A stretch of DNA of 64,000 bases, taken from NCBI RefSeq assembly GCF_900100735.1, contig NZ_FNCJ01000016.1, positions 62,001 through 126,000 of the forward strand, written 5' to 3'. This document shows, piece after piece, positions 51,700 through 60,239 of the stretch. Made by a program: the position numbers and the translations under genes. The stretch comes from Paraburkholderia phenazinium. GTDB taxonomy: Bacteria > Pseudomonadota > Gammaproteobacteria > Burkholderiales > Burkholderiaceae. Position 1 is the first letter of the stretch, and every line of letters starts with the position of its first letter. The notes beneath the pieces were generated by a model. That model ran no database searches. It was not told where the DNA came from and was given only the letters and a program-made list of their open reading frames with translations.

Positions 51700-52521
51700 T
51701 TATGACTGCAGGAAGGCGAGCAGATCGGCGTTGACCTTGTCCGCCTCGGTCGTGCACATGCCGTGCGAGGCGCCCGGATAGACCTTGAGCGTCGCGTTCT
51801 TGACGATCTCCACGGCCTTGCGCCCCGAGTTATCGAGCGGCACGATCTGATCGTCGTCGCCTTGCAGGATTAGCGTCGGCACATCGATCTTTTTGAGGTC
51901 GGGCGTGTAGTCGACCTCGGAGAACTGCTTGATGCACTCGTAGAGACCGAGCACACCGCCCGCCATCCCCTGGCGCCAAAAGTCGTCGATCACGCCTTGC
52001 TTGACCTTGGCGTTGGGCCGGTTATAGCCGTAGAACGGCAGCGCCAGGTCCTTGAAGAACTGCGAGCGGTCGTTGGCGGTGTTGGTGCGAATCCCGTCGA
52101 AGACCTCCTTCGGCACACCGCCCGGATTGGCTTCCGTCTTCAGCATCAGCGGCGGCACCGCGCTGATCAGGACCATTTTAGAAACGCGCTTCGTGCCATG
52201 ACGGCCCACGTAGTGCGAGATTTCCCCGCCACCCGTGGAGTGGCCCACAAGGGTTGCGCCCTTCAGGTCGAGCGCGTCGATCACGGCGGCCAGGTCGTCC
52301 GCATAGGTGTCCATTTCGTTGCCGAGCGCGGTCTGGCTCGAGCGGCCGTGGCCGCGGCGGTCGTGCGCAATCACACGGTAGCCCTTTTGCAGCAGGAACA
52401 GCATCTGCACATCCCACGCGTCCGCACTGAGCGGCCAGCCATGCGAGAACACGACAGGCTCGCCCGTGCCCCAGTCCTTGTAATAGATCTGTGCGCCATC
52501 TTTGGTCGTAACGTAGTTCAT
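51700..52521 (-). CDS. Alpha/beta hydrolase of the non-heme chloroperoxidase type
   Basis: This 273-residue cytoplasmic enzyme begins MNYVTTKDGAQIYYKDWGTG. It has the oxyanion SHGWPLSADAW, nucleophile Ser95 in LVGHSTGGGE, Asp in LQGDDDQIVP and His in YPGASHGMCT. The family includes cofactor-free haloperoxidases / perhydrolases and esterases. CAGGAG precedes the ATG. There is no signal peptide. It sits between the glyoxalase-like and outer-membrane genes with gaps of 65 and 30 bp. The substrate is unknown; esterase or perhydrolase activity would be expected. Confidence 0.85.
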   Translation of the reverse strand: MNYVTTKDGAQIYYKDWGTGEPVVFSHGWPLSADAWDVQMLFLLQKGYRVIAHDRRGHGRSSQTALGNEMDTYADDLAAVIDALDLKGATLVGHSTGGGEISHYVGRHGTKRVSKMVLISAVPPLMLKTEANPGGVPKEVFDGIRTNTANDRSQFFKDLALPFYGYNRPNAKVKQGVIDDFWRQGMAGGVLGLYECIKQFSEVDYTPDLKKIDVPTLILQGDDDQIVPLDNSGRKAVEIVKNATLKVYPGASHGMCTTEADKVNADLLAFLQS

Positions 52522-52586
52522 GGAACGTACTCCTGTGTGTGCAAAGGGGAACCGGCGGCGCAACGCCCATCCGTCAAACCTTCGGG

Positions 52587-53540
52587 CTATTTCGCCGCCT
52601 CGTGTATCTCGGCAATGTAGCCACCGGGAAATTCAAGCATTGCCGAGCGCCCGTACATACTCTGCGCCGGCTGTGACACCACCTTGACGCTCGCGGCCTG
52701 GGCCTTCGCAAGCGTCGCGTCCAGATCGGCGACCTGGTAGCCGGTTATCTCGCGCCCATACGGCCAGGGCAGCTTGCCGTCGGTGACGAAGATCAGCATG
52801 TTGCCGAAGCCCGACTGTAGCCGCACTCGCCGCATCGTTTGGCCGGACAGGCCGATCTCGGCGGCATCGGCATGCTTGTCGTCCGAAACCACCTTGCCGT
52901 GCGAGAAGCGCACAAAGCGCCGCACGAAGCCGTCGACAGCATGCGGCGACAGATACACTCGGTTATCCGGCACGCTCGCGAGCGGCTCGTACACCGGCGC
53001 CTTGGTATGCCAGTAGAGCTGCATCGTCAGGCCGCCCGGCCACTGGATCAGCGCGTCCTTGCCGATCGGGTCGTCGAAGGTATCGACGATCACGTCGGCG
53101 CCGGCGGCACGCGCGGCATGCACGGCGGCGGCCATGTCGGTGACGAGGTAGCCGGTGCGTTCGTTACCGAACGGGTAAGGAATCGGCGTCTGGAAGGCGA
53201 ACACCGACAACATGCCCACCGGCGTGCGGACATACTGCGACGCGGTTTTACTGGGCGTCGGCGTGACCGTGAAAACTGCGCGCGGCGACGCGAAGCCGCC
53301 GAAGGTCGCGATAAAGCTGTTGACGAACGCATCGATGTCGTCGTTCGAGACATACACGTGCGTCGTGTCGTATTGCGGCCCTACCGAGACGCTGGCGCTT
53401 TGCGGCGCCATCACGTCGTCGCCGGCGCTCGCCTCGGCATGGCCCGTCGCAACCAGGGCAGCCGCGGCGAGCGTCATGCTCAGCGCAAATCTCACGGCCG
53501 CTGAAGTCTGCCGCATACGAAACGGATCAAATAGGCTCAC
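52587..53540 (-). CDS. Exported glyoxalase/VOC-superfamily protein
   Basis: This 317-residue protein has a signal peptide (FALSMTLAAAALVATGHAEA) and two repeated VOC-type halves, about 58-175 (YDTTHVYVSNDDIDAFVNSF; ERTGYLVTDMAAAVHAARAA; DALIQWPGGLTMQLYWH) and about 190-315 (NRVYLSPHAVDGFVRRFVRF; EITGYQVADLDATLAKAQAA; AMLEFPGGYIAEIHE). An exported VOC protein is uncommon, as most are cytoplasmic. It follows the XapX gene by 10 bp. The substrate is unknown. Confidence 0.8.
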   Translation of the reverse strand: MSLFDPFRMRQTSAAVRFALSMTLAAAALVATGHAEASAGDDVMAPQSASVSVGPQYDTTHVYVSNDDIDAFVNSFIATFGGFASPRAVFTVTPTPSKTASQYVRTPVGMLSVFAFQTPIPYPFGNERTGYLVTDMAAAVHAARAAGADVIVDTFDDPIGKDALIQWPGGLTMQLYWHTKAPVYEPLASVPDNRVYLSPHAVDGFVRRFVRFSHGKVVSDDKHADAAEIGLSGQTMRRVRLQSGFGNMLIFVTDGKLPWPYGREITGYQVADLDATLAKAQAASVKVVSQPAQSMYGRSAMLEFPGGYIAEIHEAAK

Positions 53541-53550
53541 TCGTGACCTC

Positions 53551-53793
53551 TCAGGTTTGCTTGCGCGAATCGATCGCGCTTTCGGAATGGGATGATTCGG
53601 CCGCCGGGGCGACGCTCACGTGCGCGGCGCTGTGCAACAGATGTGCCTGCACGAACGGCACCGCCCCTTCGCCGATCACAATGCCGAGCAGGCCGACGAG
53701 CGCGACCAGCGGCGGCGCGGGCGAATGCACGCGCACCATCCAGTACAGTAGTCCCACCACGAGACCGGCTCCAAACGAAATCAGATATGTCAC
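53551..53793 (-). CDS. XapX-domain small membrane protein
   Basis: This 80-residue protein has two TM segments (MTYLISFGAGLVVGLLYWMV; PLVALVGLLGIVIGEGAVPF) with the XapX-type RVHSPAPPLVALVGLLGI core. A polar Ser/His-rich C-terminal tail follows. XapX (DUF1427) proteins are usually encoded beside amidohydrolase or hydrolase genes; no function is known to me. It lies within the operon, 46 bp after the HD-like gene. Confidence 0.85.
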   Translation of the reverse strand: MTYLISFGAGLVVGLLYWMVRVHSPAPPLVALVGLLGIVIGEGAVPFVQAHLLHSAAHVSVAPAAESSHSESAIDSRKQT

Positions 53794-53839
53794 GACTGCT
53801 CTCCTTCATACAGCAACACTGGCAACCCCGCAGGCGCGA

Positions 53840-54526
53840 TCACTCTTGCCACTTTGCGCCGAGAATCAGGCCGCAGTAATTGATGCGCCGGTAATCCGGG
53901 TCGAGCCGTTCGAGCACATCCGCACTCAGCGTGCCGAACGTCGAGCCAGGGCGGTGCGCCACACCTTGCCCAATGGCGTGGATGAACTGCTCCTTGAAGC
54001 GCTCGCCACGCGGATAAGCCCGCAGGAGCTCCGCCTCCGACTCGCGCGGCAAAGCCGCGAGGTCCTCGCCGAACAGATCGGTGCGCACGCCGGCCGCGAG
54101 CAGCGCGGCAAGCGTCGAAGCATGTTTCGCAATGCCGTGGCTGGTATGCAGCGCCACCGCATGCCACATTTGCGTGGCGGCGGATGCAGCCACACCGTGG
54201 CGGGCGAGGAACTGCCGCGCCGCGTCCGCGCTGTCCACCTCGTAACGCCGTTGCGAGCCGAGGTAGGCAGCGCTCAGTCCGACGTTGATGAACATCGACG
54301 CCACATAGAGGCGTTCGGTGTTGCACCGCACCCCGCCGCGCTGCGCCTTCAACGCCGCAAGGATGAACACACGCTGCGCATGTCCGCTCAGCACGCCGGG
54401 CAACAGCGCGCCGGCCACCTCGTGCGCCTCGCGCGCCAGCTCGCCTTGCGGCACGCCGATGCCGCACACCTTCCTGCTTAACGAGCCTCTACCTGCCCCT
54501 GCCCCTGCCGATTCCTGTGACGCCAT
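53840..54526 (-). CDS. HD-superfamily-like protein lacking the HD metal dyad
   Basis: This 228-residue protein resembles HD-domain hydrolases of the cyanamide-hydratase-like group. LLPGVLSGHAQRVFILAALK contains the first conserved His (His49) and RCNTERLYVASMFINVGLSA the helix that should read ...HD.GL. Here the dyad is replaced by Ile80-Asn81, so the usual metal centre cannot form. A later HGIAKHAST keeps His residues. The C-terminus (RPGSTFGTLSADVLERLDPD) looks family-typical. I chose the ATG at 54526. It may be a non-catalytic or repurposed member; a sequencing error is unlikely, as two codons differ. Confidence 0.65.
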   Translation of the reverse strand: MASQESAGAGAGRGSLSRKVCGIGVPQGELAREAHEVAGALLPGVLSGHAQRVFILAALKAQRGGVRCNTERLYVASMFINVGLSAAYLGSQRRYEVDSADAARQFLARHGVAASAATQMWHAVALHTSHGIAKHASTLAALLAAGVRTDLFGEDLAALPRESEAELLRAYPRGERFKEQFIHAIGQGVAHRPGSTFGTLSADVLERLDPDYRRINYCGLILGAKWQE

Positions 54527-54564
54527 TTGGGTCTCTCTCCACAGCGCGGGACACGACGCAGGAC

Positions 54565-56280
54565 TCAGAAAGCGAAGCAACTACAGCCCAGCGCACCCCA
54601 GAAGCTATTGAGGTCGCCGGCGGGCACCGGGCTTCGCCATGCCCAGTCGTGCCCGTGTCCATGCACGCCGCACAGCGTCGCGCAGCCGTCCGCACACGCC
54701 TGTTGCAACGTGCCCGCCGGCCGGTAGCGGCGATAACCGCCGAACTCGGCCACCGGCGACCACGACGGGCTGACCGGCAAGGGCGGCGTTTCGTCGCCGG
54801 AGAACCAGGCGCTGCCCACGGTATAGCGGCGCAAGGCTTCCATGCGGTCGAGCCGGTCCTGCTGCGCGTACATCGCGGTACCGCCGACGGTGCGCCCCGA
54901 GACGAGCCAGTACAGCGAGACGAATGGGTTATAGCTTGCAACGCGGGTGGCGTCGGTACCCGCGCCGACCGGCAGGCCGGCGGCCAGCATCTGGCGGATC
55001 GGCGGCGTGCGCGCAGCGGCCTCGGCGCCATAGCGGGAGATGAAGTATTCGCCCTGGAAAGCCATGCGATGCTGCACGGCGATCCCGCCGCCGAGCGCCG
55101 CAATACGTTCGATGTTGCGTTGCGTGATCGTCTCGCAGTGATCGAAGAACCAGCGCAGCCCGGCGAACGGCGTGTCCTGATTGACGCGTTCGAACACGTT
55201 GAGGAACCGGTCGATCGATTCGTCGTAGGTGGCGTGCAGGCGGAACGGCCAGCGGTTTTGCACCAGCAGGCGCACCACCGCTTCCAGTTCTTTTTCCAGC
55301 GCAGCGGGCAGGTCCGGGCGCGGCTCGAGAAAGTCTTCGAAGTCCGCGGCGGAAAACACCAGCATTTCACCGGCCCCATTCACGCGCAGAAAATCGTCGC
55401 CCTCCCCGGGCTTCGTCATCTTGACCCACTTGGCGAAGTCGTCGATTTCCTTCTTCGCGTTCTGCGTGAAGAGGTTGTAGGCGATCCGCACGGTCAGCTC
55501 GCCGCGTTTGGCGAGGTCCATGATCACCGCATAGTCGTCCGGATAGGCCTGATAGCCGCCGCCCGCATCGATCGCGCTGGTCACGCCCAGGCGGTTCAAC
55601 TCGCGCATGAACTGGCGCGACGAATTGATCTGGTCGTCGAACGGCAGCTTGGGGCCCTTCGCCAGCGTCGCGTACAACAAGCCCGCATTCGGACGCGCGA
55701 TCAGCATGCCGGTTGGATTGCCGCGCCGGTCGCGCTGGATCTCGCCGCCCGGCGGATTGGGGGTGTCCTGGGTATAGCCGACCGCGCGCAACGCCGCGCC
55801 GTTCAGCAGCGCGCTCTCGTACAGGTGCAGGATGAAGACCGGCGTATCCGGTGCGATCGCATTGATTTCCTCGAGCGTCGGGCCGCGCTTCTCCGCGAAC
55901 TGGAATTCGTTCCAGCCGCCGATCACACGCACCCACTGCGGCGCCGGGGTGCGCGCCACCTGGCGGCGCAGCATCTCAAGCGCCTCATGCAGCGACGGCA
56001 CGCCGTCCCAGCGCAACTCCATGTTGAAATTCAGGCCGCCGCGAATCACGTGCAGATGCGAGTCGTTCAGGCCGGGGATGACGGTGCGGCCCTTGAGGTC
56101 GATACGCTCGGTGCGCTCGTGAGCATGACGCATCACGTCCTGTTCGGAGCCTGCGGCGATGATCTTGCCGTCGGCGACGGCCAGCGCGGTCACGAAAGAA
56201 CGACGCTCGTCCTGAGTGGCGATCTTGCCGTTAAAAAAGACCCGCTCCGCCATCCGAGGTACTTGCGTCGGATCGTTCAT
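54565..56280 (-). CDS. YtcJ-type metal-dependent amidohydrolase
   Basis: This 571-residue amidohydrolase-superfamily enzyme has the first metal motif in IPGLNDSHLHVIRGG (about residue 70) and RLHATYDESIDRF and FDHCETITQRNI in the barrel. The late-barrel Asp lies in VGAGTDATRVAS. Instead of the usual ending, the C-terminal 70 residues are His/Cys-rich (GVHGHGHDWAW, GALGCSCFAF) and could bind a metal; I believe this tail recurs in relatives. There is no signal peptide. The substrate is unknown; the family cleaves cyclic amides or N-acyl bonds. It begins 2 bp after the small upstream gene. Confidence 0.82.
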   Translation of the reverse strand: MNDPTQVPRMAERVFFNGKIATQDERRSFVTALAVADGKIIAAGSEQDVMRHAHERTERIDLKGRTVIPGLNDSHLHVIRGGLNFNMELRWDGVPSLHEALEMLRRQVARTPAPQWVRVIGGWNEFQFAEKRGPTLEEINAIAPDTPVFILHLYESALLNGAALRAVGYTQDTPNPPGGEIQRDRRGNPTGMLIARPNAGLLYATLAKGPKLPFDDQINSSRQFMRELNRLGVTSAIDAGGGYQAYPDDYAVIMDLAKRGELTVRIAYNLFTQNAKKEIDDFAKWVKMTKPGEGDDFLRVNGAGEMLVFSAADFEDFLEPRPDLPAALEKELEAVVRLLVQNRWPFRLHATYDESIDRFLNVFERVNQDTPFAGLRWFFDHCETITQRNIERIAALGGGIAVQHRMAFQGEYFISRYGAEAAARTPPIRQMLAAGLPVGAGTDATRVASYNPFVSLYWLVSGRTVGGTAMYAQQDRLDRMEALRRYTVGSAWFSGDETPPLPVSPSWSPVAEFGGYRRYRPAGTLQQACADGCATLCGVHGHGHDWAWRSPVPAGDLNSFWGALGCSCFAF

Positions 56281-56282
56281 GG

Positions 56283-56498
56283 TTAGAGACCGCCCTCGTT
56301 GGCATGCGCGCCGAGAATCTGCTTGGCATAGCGCACGCCGACACCGTATGCGCTATGCGCCTTGAAGATCTCCATGCAACCTTCATAGGTCTCGCCGCGC
56401 GCCCAGTCGCGCTGCAGTTCGCACATCAGTTGCAGCGAGGTCATCGGCACCGCGCCGACCTGCAGAATGCGCTGCACGGCGCGCTCGTCGTAGGCCAT
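56283..56498 (-). CDS. Small protein, first gene of the amidohydrolase operon
   Basis: This 71-residue acidic/neutral soluble protein starts MAYDERAVQRILQVGAVPMT. It contains LQLMCELQRDWARGETYEG and ends AKQILGAHANEGGL. A GGAG Shine-Dalgarno and the 2-bp gap to the amidohydrolase gene support a real, co-translated gene. The longer open frame upstream begins in the leader and is not credible. I do not recognise the family; it may be an accessory or subunit of the amidohydrolase. Confidence 0.7.
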   Translation of the reverse strand: MAYDERAVQRILQVGAVPMTSLQLMCELQRDWARGETYEGCMEIFKAHSAYGVGVRYAKQILGAHANEGGL

Positions 56499-56615
56499 GG
56501 AGTTCTCCGGTAGGCGAGGCAGGTTTTCAAACCAGCAAACGCAGGAGGCGAAGGCAAGCTCGAAGTGCAGTTGCACTCGCCATCCCAGTGCCCTGAAGCT
56601 TAGGGTGGAACCCGG

Positions 56616-56628
56616 CTTAAAGTCCTGA
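56616..56628 (-). promoter_or_regulatory. Motif shared with the poxB upstream region (copy 1)
   Basis: The minus strand reads TCAGGACTTTAAG about 120 bp before the first gene of the amidohydrolase operon. A near-identical copy with one extra T is found about 150 bp before poxB (58636-58649). It may be a common regulator site or promoter element. Confidence 0.45.
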
Positions 56629-56704
56629 TGGACAACTTAATTGTTCTGAATGGCCTGAAACGATTGCGCGGGATCGGCGAGCGTATCGATGCAGCGAAAC
56701 GAAG

Positions 56705-56733
56705 GGCCCGGATGCGCGCCGCCCATCCGGGCC
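56705..56733 (-). terminator. Terminator-like hairpin after poxB
   Basis: Read on the minus strand, GGCCCGGATG-N9-CATCCGGGCC forms a perfect 10-bp stem starting 34 bp after the poxB stop. It is followed by CTTCGTTTCG, a weak T-rich tract. It separates poxB from the downstream operon. Confidence 0.7.
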
Positions 56734-56766
56734 TATGCCCTCGCTACTTCTACGCGTGTGCCAGAC

Positions 56767-58488
56767 TCAGCGCAGGTTGGTCTTCACCAACTCCACGATC
56801 TCATCGCCACGGCCGCTCAGAATCGCGCGCAGCATGTACAGGCTGAACCCCTTGGCCTGCGACAGTTCGATGGTCGGCGGCATCGCCAGCTCGTGCCTGG
56901 AAGTCACCACATCCACGAGCGCCGGCCCGGGATGGGCGAAGGCCTCTTTCAGCGCCGCTTCCACGCCTTCCGACTCCTCGACGCGCAGGCTGAAAATGCC
57001 CGCCCCTTTGGCGATCGCGGCAAAGTCCGTCTTGCTCAGATCGACATTGGTATCGAGGTAGCCCCCCGCCTTCAGTTCCATCGAAACGAAGCCGAGCAGG
57101 CTGTTGTTGAACACCACCACCTTGATCGGCAGATGGAGCTGGCGCGCGCTCAGCAGGTCGCCAAGCAGCATCGACAGGCCGCCGTCGCCGGAGAGCGACA
57201 CCACTTGCCGCTGCGGATGTCCCGCTTGCGCACCGAGCGCCTGCGGCATCGCGTTGGCCATCGAGCCGTGATTGAACGAACCATGCAGTTGGCGCTTGCC
57301 GTTCATCGTCAGATAGCGCGCCGCCCATAAGGTAGGCGTGCCGACATCGGCGGTAAAGATCGCGTCTTCGCTGGCCACCTGATCGATCATGCGCGCGAGA
57401 TACTGCGGATGAATCGGCCGGCCGGGACCGGCAGGCGTCGCCAGCTCGTCGAGCCCCTTGCGGGCCGATACATAGTGCTTGCGCGCGTTGTCGAGGAAGC
57501 GGCGCTCCGTCTTGCGCTGCAGCTTCGGCATCACGGCGCTGACGGTCTCCTTGACCGTGCCGACCAGACCCAGCGCGAGCGGTGCGCGTTTGCCCAGTTG
57601 CGAGCCCTTGTGGTCGATCTGCACGACCTTGGCTTCAGGCGGGTAGAACGGCCGGTACGGAAAATCGCAGCCCAGCAGCAGCAGCGTGTCGCACGACATC
57701 ATCGCGTGATAGCCGGAGCTAAAACCGATCAGGCCGGTCATGCCGACGTCATACGGATTGTCGTATTCGATGAAGGGTTTGCCGCGCAGTGCGTGGACAA
57801 TTGGCGCGCCGAGCGTGTCGGCGAGTGCAACGACCTCGTTGTGGGCGCCGGCCACGCCGCTGCCGCACATGATCGTCACCGCCTCCGAGCCGTTCAGCAA
57901 GGTGGCGAGGCGCTCGAGGTCGGCATCGGACGGCACGATGGTGGACGGCGCGCTATGGCTCCATTGCGGCGCTTCGGCCGGGCCTTCACTCAGCGCGATG
58001 TCGCCGGGCAGCACGATCACAGCCACGCCGCGTTCCTCGATGGCCGTGCGCATGGCGCGCTGCAGCACACGCGGGAACTGCGAGGCATTGGTGACCAGTT
58101 CGACGAAGTGGCTGCACTCCTTGAACAACTGCTGCGGATGGGTCTCCTGAAAGTAGCCGAGGCCGATTTCCGTAGACGGGATATGCGCGGCGATCGCCAG
58201 CACCGGCTGTTGATTGCGATGGCAGTCGAACAGGCCGTTGATCAGATGCAGATTGCCTGGGCCGCAGCTTCCGGCGCAGACCGCGAGCTTGCCGGTGGAC
58301 GCCGCGTCGGCGCCCGCCGCGAAGGCCGCGACTTCCTCGTGACGTGTATGCATCCAGCGGATCGAGCCGAGCTGGCTCAGGCTGTACGCGAGTCCGTTGA
58401 GACTGTCGCCAGTCACGCCCCAGATTCGCTCCACGCCTGCGGCGGCGAGGGTTTGCGCCAGATAGTCGGCGATGGTGTGGCGGGCCAT
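56767..58488 (-). CDS. poxB: Pyruvate dehydrogenase (quinone) / pyruvate oxidase PoxB
   Basis: This 573-residue ThDP- and FAD-dependent peripheral membrane enzyme decarboxylates pyruvate to acetate and CO2, passing electrons to ubiquinone. The Pyr domain has WGVTGDSLNGLAYSLSQLG and the catalytic Glu in HTRHEEVAAFAAGADA. The central FAD domain has GLIGFSSGYHAMMSCDTLLL. The PP domain has the ThDP motif GDGGLSMLLGDLLSARQ...NNS. The C-terminus GRGDEIVELVKTNL matches the membrane-activation tail of E. coli PoxB, favouring this over acetolactate synthase. A motif shared with the next operon lies about 150 bp upstream. Confidence 0.9.
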   Translation of the reverse strand: MARHTIADYLAQTLAAAGVERIWGVTGDSLNGLAYSLSQLGSIRWMHTRHEEVAAFAAGADAASTGKLAVCAGSCGPGNLHLINGLFDCHRNQQPVLAIAAHIPSTEIGLGYFQETHPQQLFKECSHFVELVTNASQFPRVLQRAMRTAIEERGVAVIVLPGDIALSEGPAEAPQWSHSAPSTIVPSDADLERLATLLNGSEAVTIMCGSGVAGAHNEVVALADTLGAPIVHALRGKPFIEYDNPYDVGMTGLIGFSSGYHAMMSCDTLLLLGCDFPYRPFYPPEAKVVQIDHKGSQLGKRAPLALGLVGTVKETVSAVMPKLQRKTERRFLDNARKHYVSARKGLDELATPAGPGRPIHPQYLARMIDQVASEDAIFTADVGTPTLWAARYLTMNGKRQLHGSFNHGSMANAMPQALGAQAGHPQRQVVSLSGDGGLSMLLGDLLSARQLHLPIKVVVFNNSLLGFVSMELKAGGYLDTNVDLSKTDFAAIAKGAGIFSLRVEESEGVEAALKEAFAHPGPALVDVVTSRHELAMPPTIELSQAKGFSLYMLRAILSGRGDEIVELVKTNLR

Positions 58489-58635
58489 AAGCTACTCCTT
58501 TACGACAGCGTCGACCAAGCCCCGCATACCGAGGCGCGAGCCCGATGCCAGCAGTCTTGTTAGCCAACAGTAAGAGAGAAGAACGGCAATGCGGAACGCG
58601 CGAGGCAAGGGGCTCTTCAGGCTAAGGCGATCTAC

Positions 58636-58649
58636 CTTAAAAGTCCTGA
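58636..58649 (-). promoter_or_regulatory. Motif shared with the amidohydrolase operon (copy 2)
   Basis: The minus strand reads TCAGGACTTTTAAG, about 150 bp upstream of poxB, in the 293-bp gap 58489-58781. A TTGACG lies a few bases before it on the same strand, so it may overlap a promoter. See the copy at 56616-56628. Confidence 0.45.
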
Positions 58650-58781
58650 AAGCGACGTCAATCCTGCAAATTAAATGCCTTGCCGGGCGGTGCTCGCCGG
58701 GTGCCGTGCAGGATAGACCGCCCGCGCCGCTGGATCGTTCACCGTGCGGAATAACACGCGAGTATGACCGCGGCGTTGCGG

Positions 58782-60239
58782 CTAGGCCGCCAGGTCGTGC
58801 AGCTTGCGCATGCCGTCGCGCAACCAGTCGAACAGCGTGCGCTCGCTGAGCGCCGGTGTCTCGGGCACGCTGCCGAGCTTGAGCAGCTTGTCCTGGCGCT
58901 GCGACATCAGTTGGCACATCTGCTGGCCGACATCGGGGCGGCCTTTCAGCAAGGGCGTGAGGTCCGCCTTGTCGAGGCGGTAGACGACGGTCTGCGTCAA
59001 CGCCGTGAGCCGCGCGCGCACCGGCAGGCCCGCCAGAACGCCCGCCTCGCCGAGCGCATCGCCGGGGCCGAGGCGCACCGGCTCGAGCACACCCGAGGCG
59101 GTCGTCACTTCCACCGAGATCACGCCCGATTCGACAATCATCAGATAATCGGTGACCGCGTCGGAGGCCACCACCAGTTGATTCGGCGCGTATTCGTGAC
59201 GCGTCATCTTCGCCGCGAGGCTTTCCAGCTCGTCGCCTTGCAGCGTGCGAAACAGTTCGACGCGCGAGAGCAGCCGCTGCAAGCGGTCGGCGCTCGCGCG
59301 CGGCTGAGCCGGCACGGCGAGCGGCCGCAGATCGATACCCGCGGCGGCCAGGTGCCGGAAGCACAGATCGTAGAGTTCGTTGTTGACGGCCGCCTTCTTT
59401 GCCATATCGTCGACATAGGCGGTCACTTCGTATTGGATCGAGTTGACCGACGCCGCTTTGACGAGCGCGTACGGCGCGGGCGTTTGCAGCACCGTGCCGA
59501 TGCCCGTCAAGGCGCGCTCGAGCGCGCTGAGCACGCGCGCCGGACGCTCTTCGGGCGAGATCTCCAGCGTAATCGACACGCCATGCAGCGCCGAGGGGCG
59601 GCTGTTGTTGACGATCTTGGCTTTGGCAGCCACGGCGTTGGGCACGATCACGACATTGCCCTGCCCGGTCAGCAGATGGGTCGCGCGCCAGTTCATTTCG
59701 AGCACCTTGCCCTCCACGCCGTCGACGCTCACCCAGTTGCCGATGTGATAGGGCTCGGTCGTATTGAGCACGATGCCGGCAAACACGTCGCCCAAGGTAC
59801 TCTGGATCGCGAGACCCAGCACGATCGCGAGCGCCCCGGAGGTGGCCGCGAGGCCGCGCACCGGCACATTCAGCACGAAGGCGAGCGAGGCGACCGCTGC
59901 GGCCAGAAACACCAGCGCGCCCAGCACGTCCTGAAACAGCCGCTCCTTGTGCCAGCTGCTGGTCATGAAGAGCGCATCGAGCGAGAGCGTGAGCAGGCGT
60001 GCTCCGTTGAGCCACCACACCACTTCGAGTATCTGCGCGGCGAGGTGGCGTGGCACCGACTCGGGCCACGGCGCGGGCATGAGCGGATTCATGCCGGAGC
60101 CGAACAGCACGGCGCTGAAAAGGCCGAAGATCAGGAGGCGCAGCGCGAAGCGCAGCATGAGGTTGGGCGGCAGGCGCGTGCGCCAGATCGCGATGTCGAG
60201 AGCCAGCAGCACGAAGCCGATAACCAGAGGATCTTTCAA
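58782..60239 (-). CDS. MscS-type mechanosensitive channel with C-terminal cyclic-nucleotide-binding domain
   Basis: With a TTG start at 60239 (GGAAGAG upstream) this is a 485-residue membrane protein. About four TM helices (VIGFVLLALDIAIW; LRLLIFGLFSAVLFGSG; DVLGALVFLAAAVASLAFVL) lead to the MscS pore and beta region: AIVLGLAIQSTLGDVFAGIV, TTEPYHIGNWVSVDGVEGKV. The C-terminal 150 residues form a cNMP-binding fold (LFRTLQGDELESLAAKM, LGPGDALGEAGVLAGLPVRA). It probably releases osmolytes under nucleotide control. No ATG fits the conserved N-terminus. It lies 230 bp downstream of the transglutaminase gene. Confidence 0.85.
   Translation of the reverse strand: MKDPLVIGFVLLALDIAIWRTRLPPNLMLRFALRLLIFGLFSAVLFGSGMNPLMPAPWPESVPRHLAAQILEVVWWLNGARLLTLSLDALFMTSSWHKERLFQDVLGALVFLAAAVASLAFVLNVPVRGLAATSGALAIVLGLAIQSTLGDVFAGIVLNTTEPYHIGNWVSVDGVEGKVLEMNWRATHLLTGQGNVVIVPNAVAAKAKIVNNSRPSALHGVSITLEISPEERPARVLSALERALTGIGTVLQTPAPYALVKAASVNSIQYEVTAYVDDMAKKAAVNNELYDLCFRHLAAAGIDLRPLAVPAQPRASADRLQRLLSRVELFRTLQGDELESLAAKMTRHEYAPNQLVVASDAVTDYLMIVESGVISVEVTTASGVLEPVRLGPGDALGEAGVLAGLPVRARLTALTQTVVYRLDKADLTPLLKGRPDVGQQMCQLMSQRQDKLLKLGSVPETPALSERTLFDWLRDGMRKLHDLAA

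Noticed and set aside
54565..54830. Frameshift in the amidohydrolase C-terminus
   Set aside because: Other frames here show no better family-like ending, and the His/Cys-rich tail ending GCSCFAF appears to be a real family variant from memory.
56767..58488. Acetolactate synthase large subunit
   Set aside because: The PoxB-like C-terminal membrane-activation tail and overall order favour quinone-dependent pyruvate dehydrogenase.
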